Source: Nitrosomonadales bacterium (GTDB lineage: Bacteria; Pseudomonadota; Gammaproteobacteria; Burkholderiales; SG8-41). Taken from it: a DNA stretch of 13,493 nucleotides. The position numbers and the translations under genes were made by a program. Every line of letters starts with the position of its first letter. The stretch's first letter is position 1. The DNA lies in NCBI GenBank assembly GCA_009885185.1, contig VFLF01000462.1, positions 1-13,493 of the forward strand. The letters are read 5' to 3'. Below are positions 5,451 to 13,052 of this stretch, piece after piece. A model generated the notes under the pieces. That model was not told the origin of the DNA. It worked only from the letters and a program-made list of their open reading frames with translations, and made no database searches.

Positions 5451-7586
5451 TTAAACGGCGTCGCCTTCCGCTCGCAACCGCAGCGTGACATAGTCGATCT
5501 TGCCGTTGCCTGTCAGCGGCAACTCGTCGACCCTGACGATGTGCCGTGAAATCGCGAGCTCCGGCGCCTGCAATTCATGGGCGGCGCGAATCAACCGCAT
5601 GCGATCAAGCGCGGCATCGGTGGTAAACAAGACCGTGCTTTCGCCATAGTCGCTCTCCTGCTTTAGCGTGGCGGCATGATGATGTTCCGGGGACGCATGG
5701 GCGGCGATGTGCTCCATCAGATCCAGCGACACCATTTCGCCGGCAATTTTGGCAAAGCGGCGCGTGCGGCCGATGATAGTAACGTATCCGTCATCGTCGA
5801 TACTTACAACGTCGCCGGTCGAGTACCAGCCTTCCCCACACTCGGAATGCGGCAGCTGCATCACACCCGGGTTGCCGACATGCAAATAGCCGCTCATCAG
5901 GTTGGGACTGCGCACGTGCAACATGCCGCCGCTACCCAGCCCCGGCACCGGCATCACACGGCTTTCGACACCCGGCAACAGGCGCCCTACACTGCCATTG
6001 CGAAACGCCAGCGGCGTGTTGAGCGCCATCGCCGGGCCGCACTCCGTCGCGCCGTAGCCCTCAAGCACCCGTAGTCCGAAGCGCTCATGCCACAAACGCG
6101 CCACCTCCCTGCCGAGTTTTTCTCCGCCGCAGATGACCTTGCGCACGGATTGAAAATCATAGGGATGCGCGTTCCGTGCGTAATGCGCGAGGAAAGTGCT
6201 GGTGCCAAAAATATACGTTGCATCGCTCAGATAGGTGAGTTCCGGGATGGTGCGATAACGCAGTGGCGAGATGTACAGGAACAGCCGCGTGCCAGTGATC
6301 AGGGGCATCAGCGCACAGGCAATCAAGCCAAAGCTGTGGTACAGCGGTAACGCGCTGAAAAATTTGTCATTCGGGCCGAAATCGATCACCGCATGCAACT
6401 GCGACATATTGGCGAGCAAAGCATTGTGCGACAACACCACGCCCTTGGGCAGGCCCTCGGAACCGGAGGTAAACAGCACGACCGCGGGCCGCGACGGATC
6501 CACAGGCAGCGAAGCCGCGCGCGGAAACCACAGTGCGTAACCCACCAGCCAGAGTTTGTCGCCCAGCGTCAGCGATTCCCGCAAATCCTCCAGATACAGA
6601 ATCTTGATGTCTGGCAGAGCCGCTGGCAGATCCTGCAATTTCAACCGTTCGAGAAACAGCCGTGAAGTCACCATTGTCTTGACGCACGCGGCGGTGCAGG
6701 TGCTGCGTATGGCTTGCACACCGGAACTATAGTTCAGCATGGCGGGCACACGGCCCCGCGCCGACAGTCCCAGTATCGCCGCCAGCCCCGGCGACAGATT
6801 GGGTAGCAGCACACCCACGGTTTCACCCGTGACCGAGTGGCGGGCCAGCAACCGACCCAATGCCAGCGAGGTCTTCAGCATCGCGCCGTAACTCTCGGGC
6901 TGGCGGCGCGCATCCTCGATGATCAGCGTGCGCCGGCCATGCAGCGCCATGGCATCCAGAAATGCGCCAAACAGATCGCGCGGACTCAAGGGCATGCTCA
7001 TCATGTGCTGCATGATGCGCTGCAGTTCGGACGCATATTTCTGTCGGCGATACTTGCCGCCATGGCGCGAATCCACGGCCCTGTTCACCTCCGGATGGAT
7101 CGCCAGCGTCACGCGCGGAAACCACCGTTTGGGCCAATTTCCGGATACGCGCGAAAAACGGGAATGCAAGGTACCGTGTACGCGCACGGGAACCATGCGC
7201 GCGCCGCAGTGCGCCGCGATGACCGCCGCGAAATCCAGCGTTCGCATCACGCCGCCTGTAGAAGTGACCCGCCCTTGTGGGAAGATGATCGCCGTTCCGC
7301 CGGCATTGACGTGATTCACCACGGACTTGATGGTGAACGGATGGGTTGCATCGGGTGCGACGCTGTGCACGCGCGAGGCCAGAAAACGCAGCAACGCATT
7401 CTCACGCATTTCCGGCGTCATCACCAACAGCGGCTCGCCGGGCAAAAACAGTCCCAGTAAAACGCCATCCAGCGCGGAATTGCAGTTAGCCACGACCAGG
7501 CGACCGCCCGCGGGAGATCGCCCGAACTCACCCGTCACGCGCAGACGAAACATCCAGCGCAACAGCAACCGAATCAACAATTTCAT
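5451..7586 (-). CDS. aas: Aas-like acyl-ACP synthetase with a degenerate acyltransferase domain
   Basis: The 711-residue product lines up along its length with E. coli Aas (719 residues), a fusion of a PlsC-type lysophospholipid acyltransferase (about 1-200) and an AMP-binding acyl-ACP synthetase (about 210-711). The synthetase half looks intact: LFTSGSEGLPKG P-loop at 371-382, EGYGATECGP at 509-518, STGD at 589-592, and the C-terminal lysine K696 in TGNGKIDY. The acyltransferase half keeps the fold-level similarity (LDGVLLGLFLP, VRVHGTLHSRFS). However, the NHxxxxD motif reads N34-C35-N-S-A-L-D40, so the catalytic His is Cys, and FPEGR reads FPQGR with Gln104 for Glu. The domain is probably catalytically weak or dead. 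The frame is open to 7673, but ATG 7586 matches the E. coli N-terminus; no Shine-Dalgarno is evident. It is divergent from the rpfF homologue, which suggests an RpfB-like role in reactivating free fatty acids. Confidence 0.88.
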   Translation of the reverse strand: MKLLIRLLLRWMFRLRVTGEFGRSPAGGRLVVANCNSALDGVLLGLFLPGEPLLVMTPEMRENALLRFLASRVHSVAPDATHPFTIKSVVNHVNAGGTAIIFPQGRVTSTGGVMRTLDFAAVIAAHCGARMVPVRVHGTLHSRFSRVSGNWPKRWFPRVTLAIHPEVNRAVDSRHGGKYRRQKYASELQRIMQHMMSMPLSPRDLFGAFLDAMALHGRRTLIIEDARRQPESYGAMLKTSLALGRLLARHSVTGETVGVLLPNLSPGLAAILGLSARGRVPAMLNYSSGVQAIRSTCTAACVKTMVTSRLFLERLKLQDLPAALPDIKILYLEDLRESLTLGDKLWLVGYALWFPRAASLPVDPSRPAVVLFTSGSEGLPKGVVLSHNALLANMSQLHAVIDFGPNDKFFSALPLYHSFGLIACALMPLITGTRLFLYISPLRYRTIPELTYLSDATYIFGTSTFLAHYARNAHPYDFQSVRKVICGGEKLGREVARLWHERFGLRVLEGYGATECGPAMALNTPLAFRNGSVGRLLPGVESRVMPVPGLGSGGMLHVRSPNLMSGYLHVGNPGVMQLPHSECGEGWYSTGDVVSIDDDGYVTIIGRTRRFAKIAGEMVSLDLMEHIAAHASPEHHHAATLKQESDYGESTVLFTTDAALDRMRLIRAAHELQAPELAISRHIVRVDELPLTGNGKIDYVTLRLRAEGDAV

Positions 7587-7741
7587 GACGTAAGTAGACA
7601 CGAATTCATTGCGTTTGTCGCCGCGGCTCGCGCCACTCCGCATGGCGCACGAAATACCGTGAAACCGTGACAAATGTCCGCTTTCTCAAAAAAGCATCCC
7701 TGCACGGCACAGGTCCGCGTGACTTTTGACACATTCCCATA

Positions 7742-7772
7742 TCGATTTTTGTAGACATCAAGTTCGATTTTT
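7742..7772. repeat. Direct repeat TCGATTTTT, two copies 22 bp apart
   Basis: The 9-mer TCGATTTTT occurs at 7742-7750 and again at 7764-7772. The 22-bp period is close to two turns of DNA, so both copies face the same side of the helix. This fits a tandem protein-binding site but may be chance in AT-rich DNA. Confidence 0.35.
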
Positions 7773-7830
7773 CTCAACCTATTCCTCGGATTTAGCGCTC
7801 AATTACTTGTATTCATTAAACTTTCTAAAT

Positions 7831-7847
7831 TCTATCACTTTGATAGA
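7831..7847. promoter_or_regulatory. Inverted repeat TCTATCA-CTT-TGATAGA upstream of the rpfF-like gene
   Basis: Perfect 7-bp arms flank a 3-bp spacer, about 100 bp before the rpfF-like start codon. The structure is a candidate operator. The DNA-binding head of the GGDEF-EAL protein encoded next to rpfF is an obvious candidate ligand, but nothing in the sequence proves it. Confidence 0.4.
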
Positions 7848-7946
7848 TTTGCTTTTCTAAAAATCCGTTCGTTAAATCATCAAGCGACCCTGATTTTGGG
7901 GTACGCCAATCGCCGTTAGAAAAACCATCACTACAGGGGAAATAAA

Positions 7947-8873
7947 ATGGAAATGCATGTCCCAGCCGCCGTAATCGATGCACGCCTGCAACCCGTCACG
8001 CACCACCAGGAAACCGGTATTGATTTTGATTTTTCGCCGCAATTGACTGTTCGTTTCGACAAAAATACACATGCGCTGTGGTCACGTTGGCACGCCGAGC
8101 CGCGCCCGTGCTTCAATCCTCGACTGCTCTCCGACATACGTTCGTATTACGACTTCATGTCGCGTACCGATGGAGCCTTCGAGTGCCACGACGGCCCGTG
8201 TCCCATCGAGTACGTGATACTGGCGTCGGGCATGCCGGGCGTGTTCAACCTCGGCGGCGATCTGGATTTGTTTAAACAATTGATCGGCGCGAAGGATCGG
8301 CAGGGACTGTTGCGCTATGGCCGGGCGTGTATCGACGTGCTTTACCGCAACTATATCGGGCATGAATTGCCGGTAACCACCATCTCACTGGTGCAGGGCG
8401 AGTGCCTCGGCGGCGGTTTTGAAGCGGCGCTGTCCAGCGATGTCATTATCGCGGAACGAAGCGCGCGATTTGGATTTCCGGAGATACTTTTTAATCTCTT
8501 CCCCGGCATGGGTGCGTATAGCTTCCTTGATCGCAAGATCGGCAGCAAGGGGGCCGAAAGCCTGATTACCAGCGGAAAAATCTACAGCGCGGATGAAATG
8601 CTGACCCTAGGCGTCGTAGACATTGTTGCGGACGACGGCGCGGGAGAAGCGGAAGTCAACGCGCTGATCAAACAGCGCGGGCGCAGCCGTAACGGACTTG
8701 CCGCCCTTGCCTCGGTGCGGCGGCGCGTGCATGGCATCAGTTTCGAGGAATTGCTCGACGTAGTGCAAATCTGGGTGGATTCCGCGCTGCGCATCAATCC
8801 TCGAGACCTCAAGCTCATGCATCGCCTGGTGTCGCGTCAGAACGTGCTCGGCGAATCGCCGCAAGTGCATTGA
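7947..8873 (+). CDS. rpfF: DSF synthase, RpfF-like crotonase-family enzyme
   Basis: RpfF enzymes make cis-2-unsaturated fatty acid signals of the DSF family from 3-hydroxyacyl-ACP, acting as dehydratase and thioesterase. The 308-residue product has the crotonase fold with FNLGGDLDLF at 100-109 (oxyanion-hole region), and VQGECLGGGFEAALS followed by GFPEILFNLFPGMGAYSF. E159 (GGGFE) and E179 (FPE) are 20 residues apart, as are the catalytic E141 and E161 of Xanthomonas RpfF. The N-terminal LTVRFD...RPCFNPRLL region and the C-terminal helices (IWVDSA, MHRLV) also fit RpfF and not housekeeping enoyl-CoA hydratases. The N-terminus is about 20 residues longer than in Xanthomonas. The ATG at 7947 has AGGGGA six bases upstream. 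It is followed on the same strand, after 132 bp, by the HTH-PAS-GGDEF-EAL gene. Signal chain length cannot be predicted. Confidence 0.88.
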   Translation: MEMHVPAAVIDARLQPVTHHQETGIDFDFSPQLTVRFDKNTHALWSRWHAEPRPCFNPRLLSDIRSYYDFMSRTDGAFECHDGPCPIEYVILASGMPGVFNLGGDLDLFKQLIGAKDRQGLLRYGRACIDVLYRNYIGHELPVTTISLVQGECLGGGFEAALSSDVIIAERSARFGFPEILFNLFPGMGAYSFLDRKIGSKGAESLITSGKIYSADEMLTLGVVDIVADDGAGEAEVNALIKQRGRSRNGLAALASVRRRVHGISFEELLDVVQIWVDSALRINPRDLKLMHRLVSRQNVLGESPQVH

Positions 8874-8991
8874 ATATCCAGTGCTTTTTTGAAATCGGCG
8901 GAAGGTCTGTGCCACCAACCGCCTCTGTTAGACTTTATGGATACCGTGCGCCTGGACGGCAGGCCTGAGTTCAGCGCAAGGTGAATGTTTC

Positions 8992-9000
8992 GGGGAGGAG
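8992..9000 (+). promoter_or_regulatory. Strong ribosome-binding site that sets the start of the GGDEF-EAL gene
   Basis: GGGGAGGAG ends 5 bases before the ATG at 9006. An in-frame ATG at 8985 lies upstream of this site and has no comparable signal, so translation should start at 9006. The strength of the site suggests efficient translation of the sensor. Confidence 0.8.
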
Positions 9001-9005
9001 TTGTC

Positions 9006-10943
9006 ATGTCCAACAATGAATACAGCATTCAGGACGCTGCGGCCGTACTCGGCGTCCCTATACAGAAACTCCGGCGCTGGGACGCACAGGGCGTTTTGGT
9101 GGCGATACGTACGGCGGGCGGTCATCGCCGCTACCCGCGGGAGATGGTGGATCAACTGGCGCTTTCCGGCGGCGACGAGGGCCGAATTTCCGATGAACTC
9201 GCCTCGGCCAAGCGCTCGTTAGCTGAAAAGGGCCGCATCATTCAGCTGCTGGTGGAGAGCGAAGGGCGCTACCGGGATCTGGTAGAAACGTCGCACGATT
9301 TGATCTGGGCCACGGATGCGCAAGGCAGCTTTACCTATCTGAACAAGGCTGCAAACGATGTGTTCGGCCTGGCGCCCAAGGACCTTCTGGGCCGCTGCTT
9401 TTTTGATTTCGAGGTAGACAGTTCCCACATCGGTAATCGCCGATTTCTCGCGCTGCTTAAGCGCCATGGCGAGATCCGGCATTACGTGACGCACCTGAAA
9501 ACGGGAAGCGGCGAAGACCGCTGGATCGGCATCAACGCCAAGGTCACCACCAATGAACGCGGCGAGATTCGTGGCATACGCGGCACCGCACGTGACATTA
9601 CCGAAGAACAGCGCGCGTTACAGCGCATCGAGTATCTCGCGATGCACGACACCCTGACCGACCTTCCCAATCGTCATGCCATGCAGCGCAGCCTCGAACA
9701 GGCGATAGCCGCTGGCGGCCTGGGCGCGCTAATGTTTTTCGACCTGGACCACTTTAAATACGTCAACGATAATTTCGGCCACCGTACGGGGGACAACATC
9801 ATCACCGGCATCGGCGGTGTGCTGCGCGAAGTGATACACGACACAAACGGTGAGCTGTATCGCATCGGCGGCGACGAGTTCGCGATCCACCTGCCGAATG
9901 CCCTGCGCAAGGAAGCGGTGGAAACCGCCGATCATGCGCTGACCGCGATCCGGCATTTCCAGTTTCAGTCCGGCAAGGACAAGATGATCGCCAACCTGTC
10001 GGCATCGATCGGCATCGCACTGTATCCGTTCCACGGCAACGATCTGCCGTCGTTGCTGTCGAATGTGGATATTGCCATGTATCAGGCAAAAGACCTCGGC
10101 CGCAACCGGCATGCCCTGTTCGATCAGGAATCCGGCTCACTGCGCGACACACACAAACGAGTGCATTGGGCCAAGAAACTGCGGGATGCCCTGGATGACG
10201 ACCGGCTGGTGTTGTTTTCTCAGCCGGTGGTGCGTCTGAGCGACCACCAAGTCATGCACTACGAGGTGTTACTGCGCATCCGCGACGACAATGGCGCTTA
10301 TGTCGCGCCGGGCAACTTTATCGAAATCGCGGAAACGCTGGGCGCCATTCAGGAAATCGATCTGCGCGTGGTCGAGAAATTACTCGATTACATCGACAGT
10401 AATGGCCTTGCCGGTAGAAAAGTGCGTTACTTTGTCAATCTGTCGCGTGTGTCGATATCGGATCAGGATTGGGTGAATCGTTGCATGAAACTGCTGGCAT
10501 CCCGCCACGCCCGTCCCGACCAACTGGTTTTTGAAATCACCGAAACGGCAGCGCTGTCTGAGATTGACGTGACGTTGAATTTCATCCGACGCCTCAGGGA
10601 AATGGGGTGCCGCCTCGCCCTCGACGATTTCGGCGCGGGCTTCAGCTCCTTTTATTACCTGAAGCAGTTCGATGTGGATTATCTAAAAATCGACGGCAGC
10701 TTCGTGCGCGATCTTCTCACTGATCCCGGCAGCCGCCTGTTCGTCAAGGCCCTGAACGACGTGGCGCACGGCCTGAACAAGCAAGTCATCGCGGAATGGG
10801 TCGAAACGCCTGAAGTTCGCGATCTGCTGATGCAAATGGGCGCGCAATACGGCCAGGGATTTTTATTCCAGAAACCGCAACTGCTGACCAGCGGCACCCG
10901 GATGGCCGCGCGCGCGCAGCTTGTGTCCCGCGCAGGGGCCTGA
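9006..10943 (+). CDS. MerR-like HTH-PAS-GGDEF-EAL protein (putative DNA-binding c-di-GMP enzyme and fatty-acid sensor)
   Basis: The 645-residue protein has four parts. Residues 6-50 are a MerR/excisionase-type winged helix (SIQDAAAVLGVPIQKLRRWD, then RTAGGHRRY). A helical linker follows (about 55-85). A PAS domain spans about 86-198, ending in GIRGTARDITEEQ. The GGDEF domain (about 208-372) has HDTLTDLPNR and an intact GGDEF at 288-292, but no RxxD inhibitory site at 279-282 (D-T-N-G). The EAL domain (about 385-630) starts with E420-V-L and keeps N478, E513, D540-D541-F-G, K561, E597 and Q617-G-F, so phosphodiesterase activity is likely. It is cytoplasmic, with no membrane segment. Next to an rpfF homologue it resembles Burkholderia RpfR (FI-PAS-GGDEF-EAL), in which PAS binds the fatty acid; here DNA binding replaces the RpfF-interaction domain. 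Ligand binding and DNA targets are inference. Confidence 0.9.
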   Translation: MSNNEYSIQDAAAVLGVPIQKLRRWDAQGVLVAIRTAGGHRRYPREMVDQLALSGGDEGRISDELASAKRSLAEKGRIIQLLVESEGRYRDLVETSHDLIWATDAQGSFTYLNKAANDVFGLAPKDLLGRCFFDFEVDSSHIGNRRFLALLKRHGEIRHYVTHLKTGSGEDRWIGINAKVTTNERGEIRGIRGTARDITEEQRALQRIEYLAMHDTLTDLPNRHAMQRSLEQAIAAGGLGALMFFDLDHFKYVNDNFGHRTGDNIITGIGGVLREVIHDTNGELYRIGGDEFAIHLPNALRKEAVETADHALTAIRHFQFQSGKDKMIANLSASIGIALYPFHGNDLPSLLSNVDIAMYQAKDLGRNRHALFDQESGSLRDTHKRVHWAKKLRDALDDDRLVLFSQPVVRLSDHQVMHYEVLLRIRDDNGAYVAPGNFIEIAETLGAIQEIDLRVVEKLLDYIDSNGLAGRKVRYFVNLSRVSISDQDWVNRCMKLLASRHARPDQLVFEITETAALSEIDVTLNFIRRLREMGCRLALDDFGAGFSSFYYLKQFDVDYLKIDGSFVRDLLTDPGSRLFVKALNDVAHGLNKQVIAEWVETPEVRDLLMQMGAQYGQGFLFQKPQLLTSGTRMAARAQLVSRAGA

Positions 10944-10964
10944 TGAAACCATCAACAGCGCCTC

Positions 10965-11576
10965 TCACCACTCGCCGCGCAAAATCTTCTCCGCCCACAG
11001 CAAGCCGGTGACGGCCTTGGCTTCGGTAATTTTGCCGTCGCGCACCCACGCCAGCGCCTCGGCCACCGGCACGTGCAGCACCTGCAGAAACTCGCCGTCG
11101 TCGGGCGCGCTGCCGATTTGCGTCAATCCCTGGGCGAAGTAGAGCTCGATACGTTCATTGGCATAACCGATACACGGATGCAGCGTGGTGAGGTGCCGCC
11201 ATTCGGCGGCTTCATACCCGCATTCCTCGATGAATTCACGCTTCGCGGTTTGCAAGGGGTCTTCACCCGGATCAATTTTTCCCGCGGGCAGCTCGATAAA
11301 ATATCGATCCAGCGGATAACGATACTGCCGCACCAGCACTACCTTGTTGTCGGGCATGGCCAGTATCATCGCGGCACCGGGATGCGTGACATATTCGCGC
11401 GTGGACACTCGGCCATTGGCCAGCCGGACGGTATCCGATTTCAGGTGCAGCAGACGGCCCTCGTAGACGGTGCGACCGTCCACACGCCGCTCGCGCGTGT
11501 CGTGATCGGGCCGCTCGCGCGTGTCGTCGTCGGGCTGCTCGCGCGTTTCGTCGTCGGGCGGCGGCTGGGCGCTCAC
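10965..11576 (-). CDS. Nudix hydrolase, ADP-ribose pyrophosphatase type
   Basis: This enzyme probably hydrolyses ADP-ribose or a related nucleoside diphosphate derivative to AMP plus a sugar phosphate. The 203-residue product has a complete Nudix box, G99-x5-E105-x7-R113-E114-F-I-E117-E118-C-G120-Y. It is preceded by VYEGRLLHLKSDTV and HPGAAMILA, typical of the ADP-ribose group. The start at 11576 is GTG with AAGGCGG about 7 bases upstream. The first 31 residues contain three acidic/Arg-rich repeats (DDxTRE(R/Q)P) encoded by 24-bp tandem repeats and are not part of the fold. An internal GTG at 11483, just after the repeats, would give a 172-residue protein beginning at the conserved core, so the start is not certain. 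It follows nuoN by 15 bp, so it is probably the last gene of the complex I operon, and it converges on the GGDEF-EAL gene. Confidence 0.88.
   Translation of the reverse strand: MSAQPPPDDETREQPDDDTRERPDHDTRERRVDGRTVYEGRLLHLKSDTVRLANGRVSTREYVTHPGAAMILAMPDNKVVLVRQYRYPLDRYFIELPAGKIDPGEDPLQTAKREFIEECGYEAAEWRHLTTLHPCIGYANERIELYFAQGLTQIGSAPDDGEFLQVLHVPVAEALAWVRDGKITEAKAVTGLLWAEKILRGEW
11487..11558 (-). repeat. Three 24-bp in-frame tandem repeats in the Nudix gene
   Basis: Units lie at 11487-11510, 11511-11534 and 11535-11558. The first two differ at two bases and the third has a few more changes. Being 24 bp long, a gain or loss of a unit keeps the reading frame. They encode the Asp/Thr/Arg/Glu-rich N-terminal tail of the Nudix protein. 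Confidence 0.9.
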
Positions 11577-11591
11577 AAGATTACCGCCTTC

Positions 11592-13052
11592 TTACAGCGA
11601 TGCCAGAATGGAACTCGCGCACAACGTCATCAGCGGCTGGGGAAAGAGGCCGAAGGCGAGCACCGCCAGGCCGTTGATCGACATCAGCATGCTCGCATCG
11701 GCGCGCGGCGTAATGGGTGATTCGTCGACTGGCGCATCGAAATACATCAGCTTAACGATGCGCAGGTAGTAGAACGCGCCGATCAGCGAAAACATGACGG
11801 CGATCACCGCCAGCCACACATGCCCCGCTTCGACGATGGCCTGCAACACCGCGAATTTGGCATAAAAGCCCACGGTCGGCGGCACGCCCGCCATCGAGAA
11901 CATCAACAGCAGCATCACAAACGCATGCCAGGGACTGCGCTGATTCAGCCCTTTGTAATCATCCAGATTATCGGCCTCGAAGCCGTTGCGCGACAGCAGC
12001 ATGATCATGCCGAACACGCCCAGGCTCATCAGCACATACACCACCACGTAAAACATGCTCGACGCGTAGCCGTTCAGCCCGCCGGAGAGTATGCCGATCA
12101 GCAGGAACCCCATATGCGAAATCGTCGAATAGGCCAGCATGCGCTTCAAATTTGTCTGCGCAATGGCCGTGATGTTGCCGACAATCAGCGACAGCACCGC
12201 CATCACCGCCAGCATCTGCTGCCAGTGCCCCTGGATTTCACCGGCGCCGAGCGCCTGCACCAGCAGGCGGATCACAAACGCAAACGCGGCGAGCTTGGGC
12301 ACCGAGCCGATGAACAGCGTAACCGCCGTCGGCGCGCCGTGATACACATCCGGCAGCCACATGTGAAACGGCACCGCGCCGAGCTTGAAGCCGATGCCCG
12401 CGGCCAGAAACACCAGGCCGAACACCAGCACCAGGTTTTTCGCGCCATCTTCGGCGATCACCGTCGCGATACGTGTAATTTCGAGCGAACCGGTGGCGCC
12501 GTAGATCATCGACATGCCGTAGAGCAGCATGCCCGAGGCCAGCGCGCCCAGCACGAAGTATTTCATCGCTGCCTCGGTGGCCGTGGCGGAATCACGCTGC
12601 AGGGCGACCATGGCATACAACGAGAGGCTCAGTAGTTCCAGCCCCAGATACAGCGTCAGCAGGTGGTTGGCCGAGATCATCACCATCATGCCCAGCGTGG
12701 CGAACAGGATCAGCGCGAAAAACTCGCCGCGAAACATGCCTCGCGCGGAAATGTAGTCGCGCGAATACACCAGAATAACCATCACGCCGAAATAGGTAAT
12801 GAGCTTCAGCACGTCGGACATCATATCGCCGACGAACATGCCGCTGAAGGTATGCACCGGCTCGCCGGTGTTCATATACGCAGCGGTCAGCCAGGTCACC
12901 ACCGCGCTGCCCGCCAGCGTCAACTGCGTCAGCATGTAGGTCATGCCGCGATGCTCGTCGCTGATGAACAGATCCGCTATCAGGATCACGCACGCCATCA
13001 CCAGCAGAAAGATCTCGGGGTACGCAGGCCAGAGAGGTTGTATGTATTGCAT
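11592..13052 (-). CDS. nuoN: NADH-quinone oxidoreductase subunit N (NuoN)
   Basis: NuoN is one of the three antiporter-like proton-pumping membrane subunits of respiratory complex I. The product from the ATG at 13052 has 486 residues, the usual length, with about 14 membrane helices. Charged residues of the proton path are in place: E139 in [15 protein letters not shown] (E. coli E133), K223 in [12 protein letters not shown] (K217), K253 in SVPKLAAF (K247), and K399 in GFYAKF near the broken helix (K395). The open frame reaches 13139, but ATG 13052 overlaps the NuoM stop by one base (TAATG), the expected translational coupling, and gives the standard N-terminus [17 protein letters not shown]. 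The Nudix gene follows. Confidence 0.97.
   Translation of the reverse strand: MQYIQPLWPAYPEIFLLVMACVILIADLFISDEHRGMTYMLTQLTLAGSAVVTWLTAAYMNTGEPVHTFSGMFVGDMMSDVLKLITYFGVMVILVYSRDYISARGMFRGEFFALILFATLGMMVMISANHLLTLYLGLELLSLSLYAMVALQRDSATATEAAMKYFVLGALASGMLLYGMSMIYGATGSLEITRIATVIAEDGAKNLVLVFGLVFLAAGIGFKLGAVPFHMWLPDVYHGAPTAVTLFIGSVPKLAAFAFVIRLLVQALGAGEIQGHWQQMLAVMAVLSLIVGNITAIAQTNLKRMLAYSTISHMGFLLIGILSGGLNGYASSMFYVVVYVLMSLGVFGMIMLLSRNGFEADNLDDYKGLNQRSPWHAFVMLLLMFSMAGVPPTVGFYAKFAVLQAIVEAGHVWLAVIAVMFSLIGAFYYLRIVKLMYFDAPVDESPITPRADASMLMSINGLAVLAFGLFPQPLMTLCASSILASL

Larger units (their letters stand above)
7587..7946. promoter_or_regulatory. 360-bp AT-rich regulatory region between aas-like and rpfF-like genes
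   Basis: No credible gene is seen here; the frames that cross it are short or are upstream extensions of aas. The first 150 bp from aas have ordinary composition, and about 7741-7880 is much more AT-rich than the rest of the window. It contains a 7-bp-arm inverted repeat (7831-7847) and a 9-bp direct repeat spaced 22 bp (7742-7772), treated separately. No convincing -35/-10 pair could be assigned to either gene. The length and composition suggest a controlled divergent promoter region. Confidence 0.6.

Noticed and set aside
7587..7673. 29-residue N-terminal extension of the Aas-like protein
   Set aside because: The E. coli Aas N-terminus aligns with the Met at 7586; the extension is unlike a signal or domain.
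7800..7880. Sigma70 or MerR-type promoter with TTGATA or TTGTAT as -35
   Set aside because: No matching -10 at 17-19 bp; candidates matched at only about half of the positions.
8874..8900. Possible terminator after the rpfF-like gene (run of six T)
   Set aside because: The sequence before the T run has a direct repeat of AGTGC, not a stem; no hairpin forms.
11820..12635. 271-residue plus-strand open frame opposite nuoN
   Set aside because: Extremely His/Gln/Arg-rich, the expected shadow of a hydrophobic membrane protein on the other strand; nuoN is certain.
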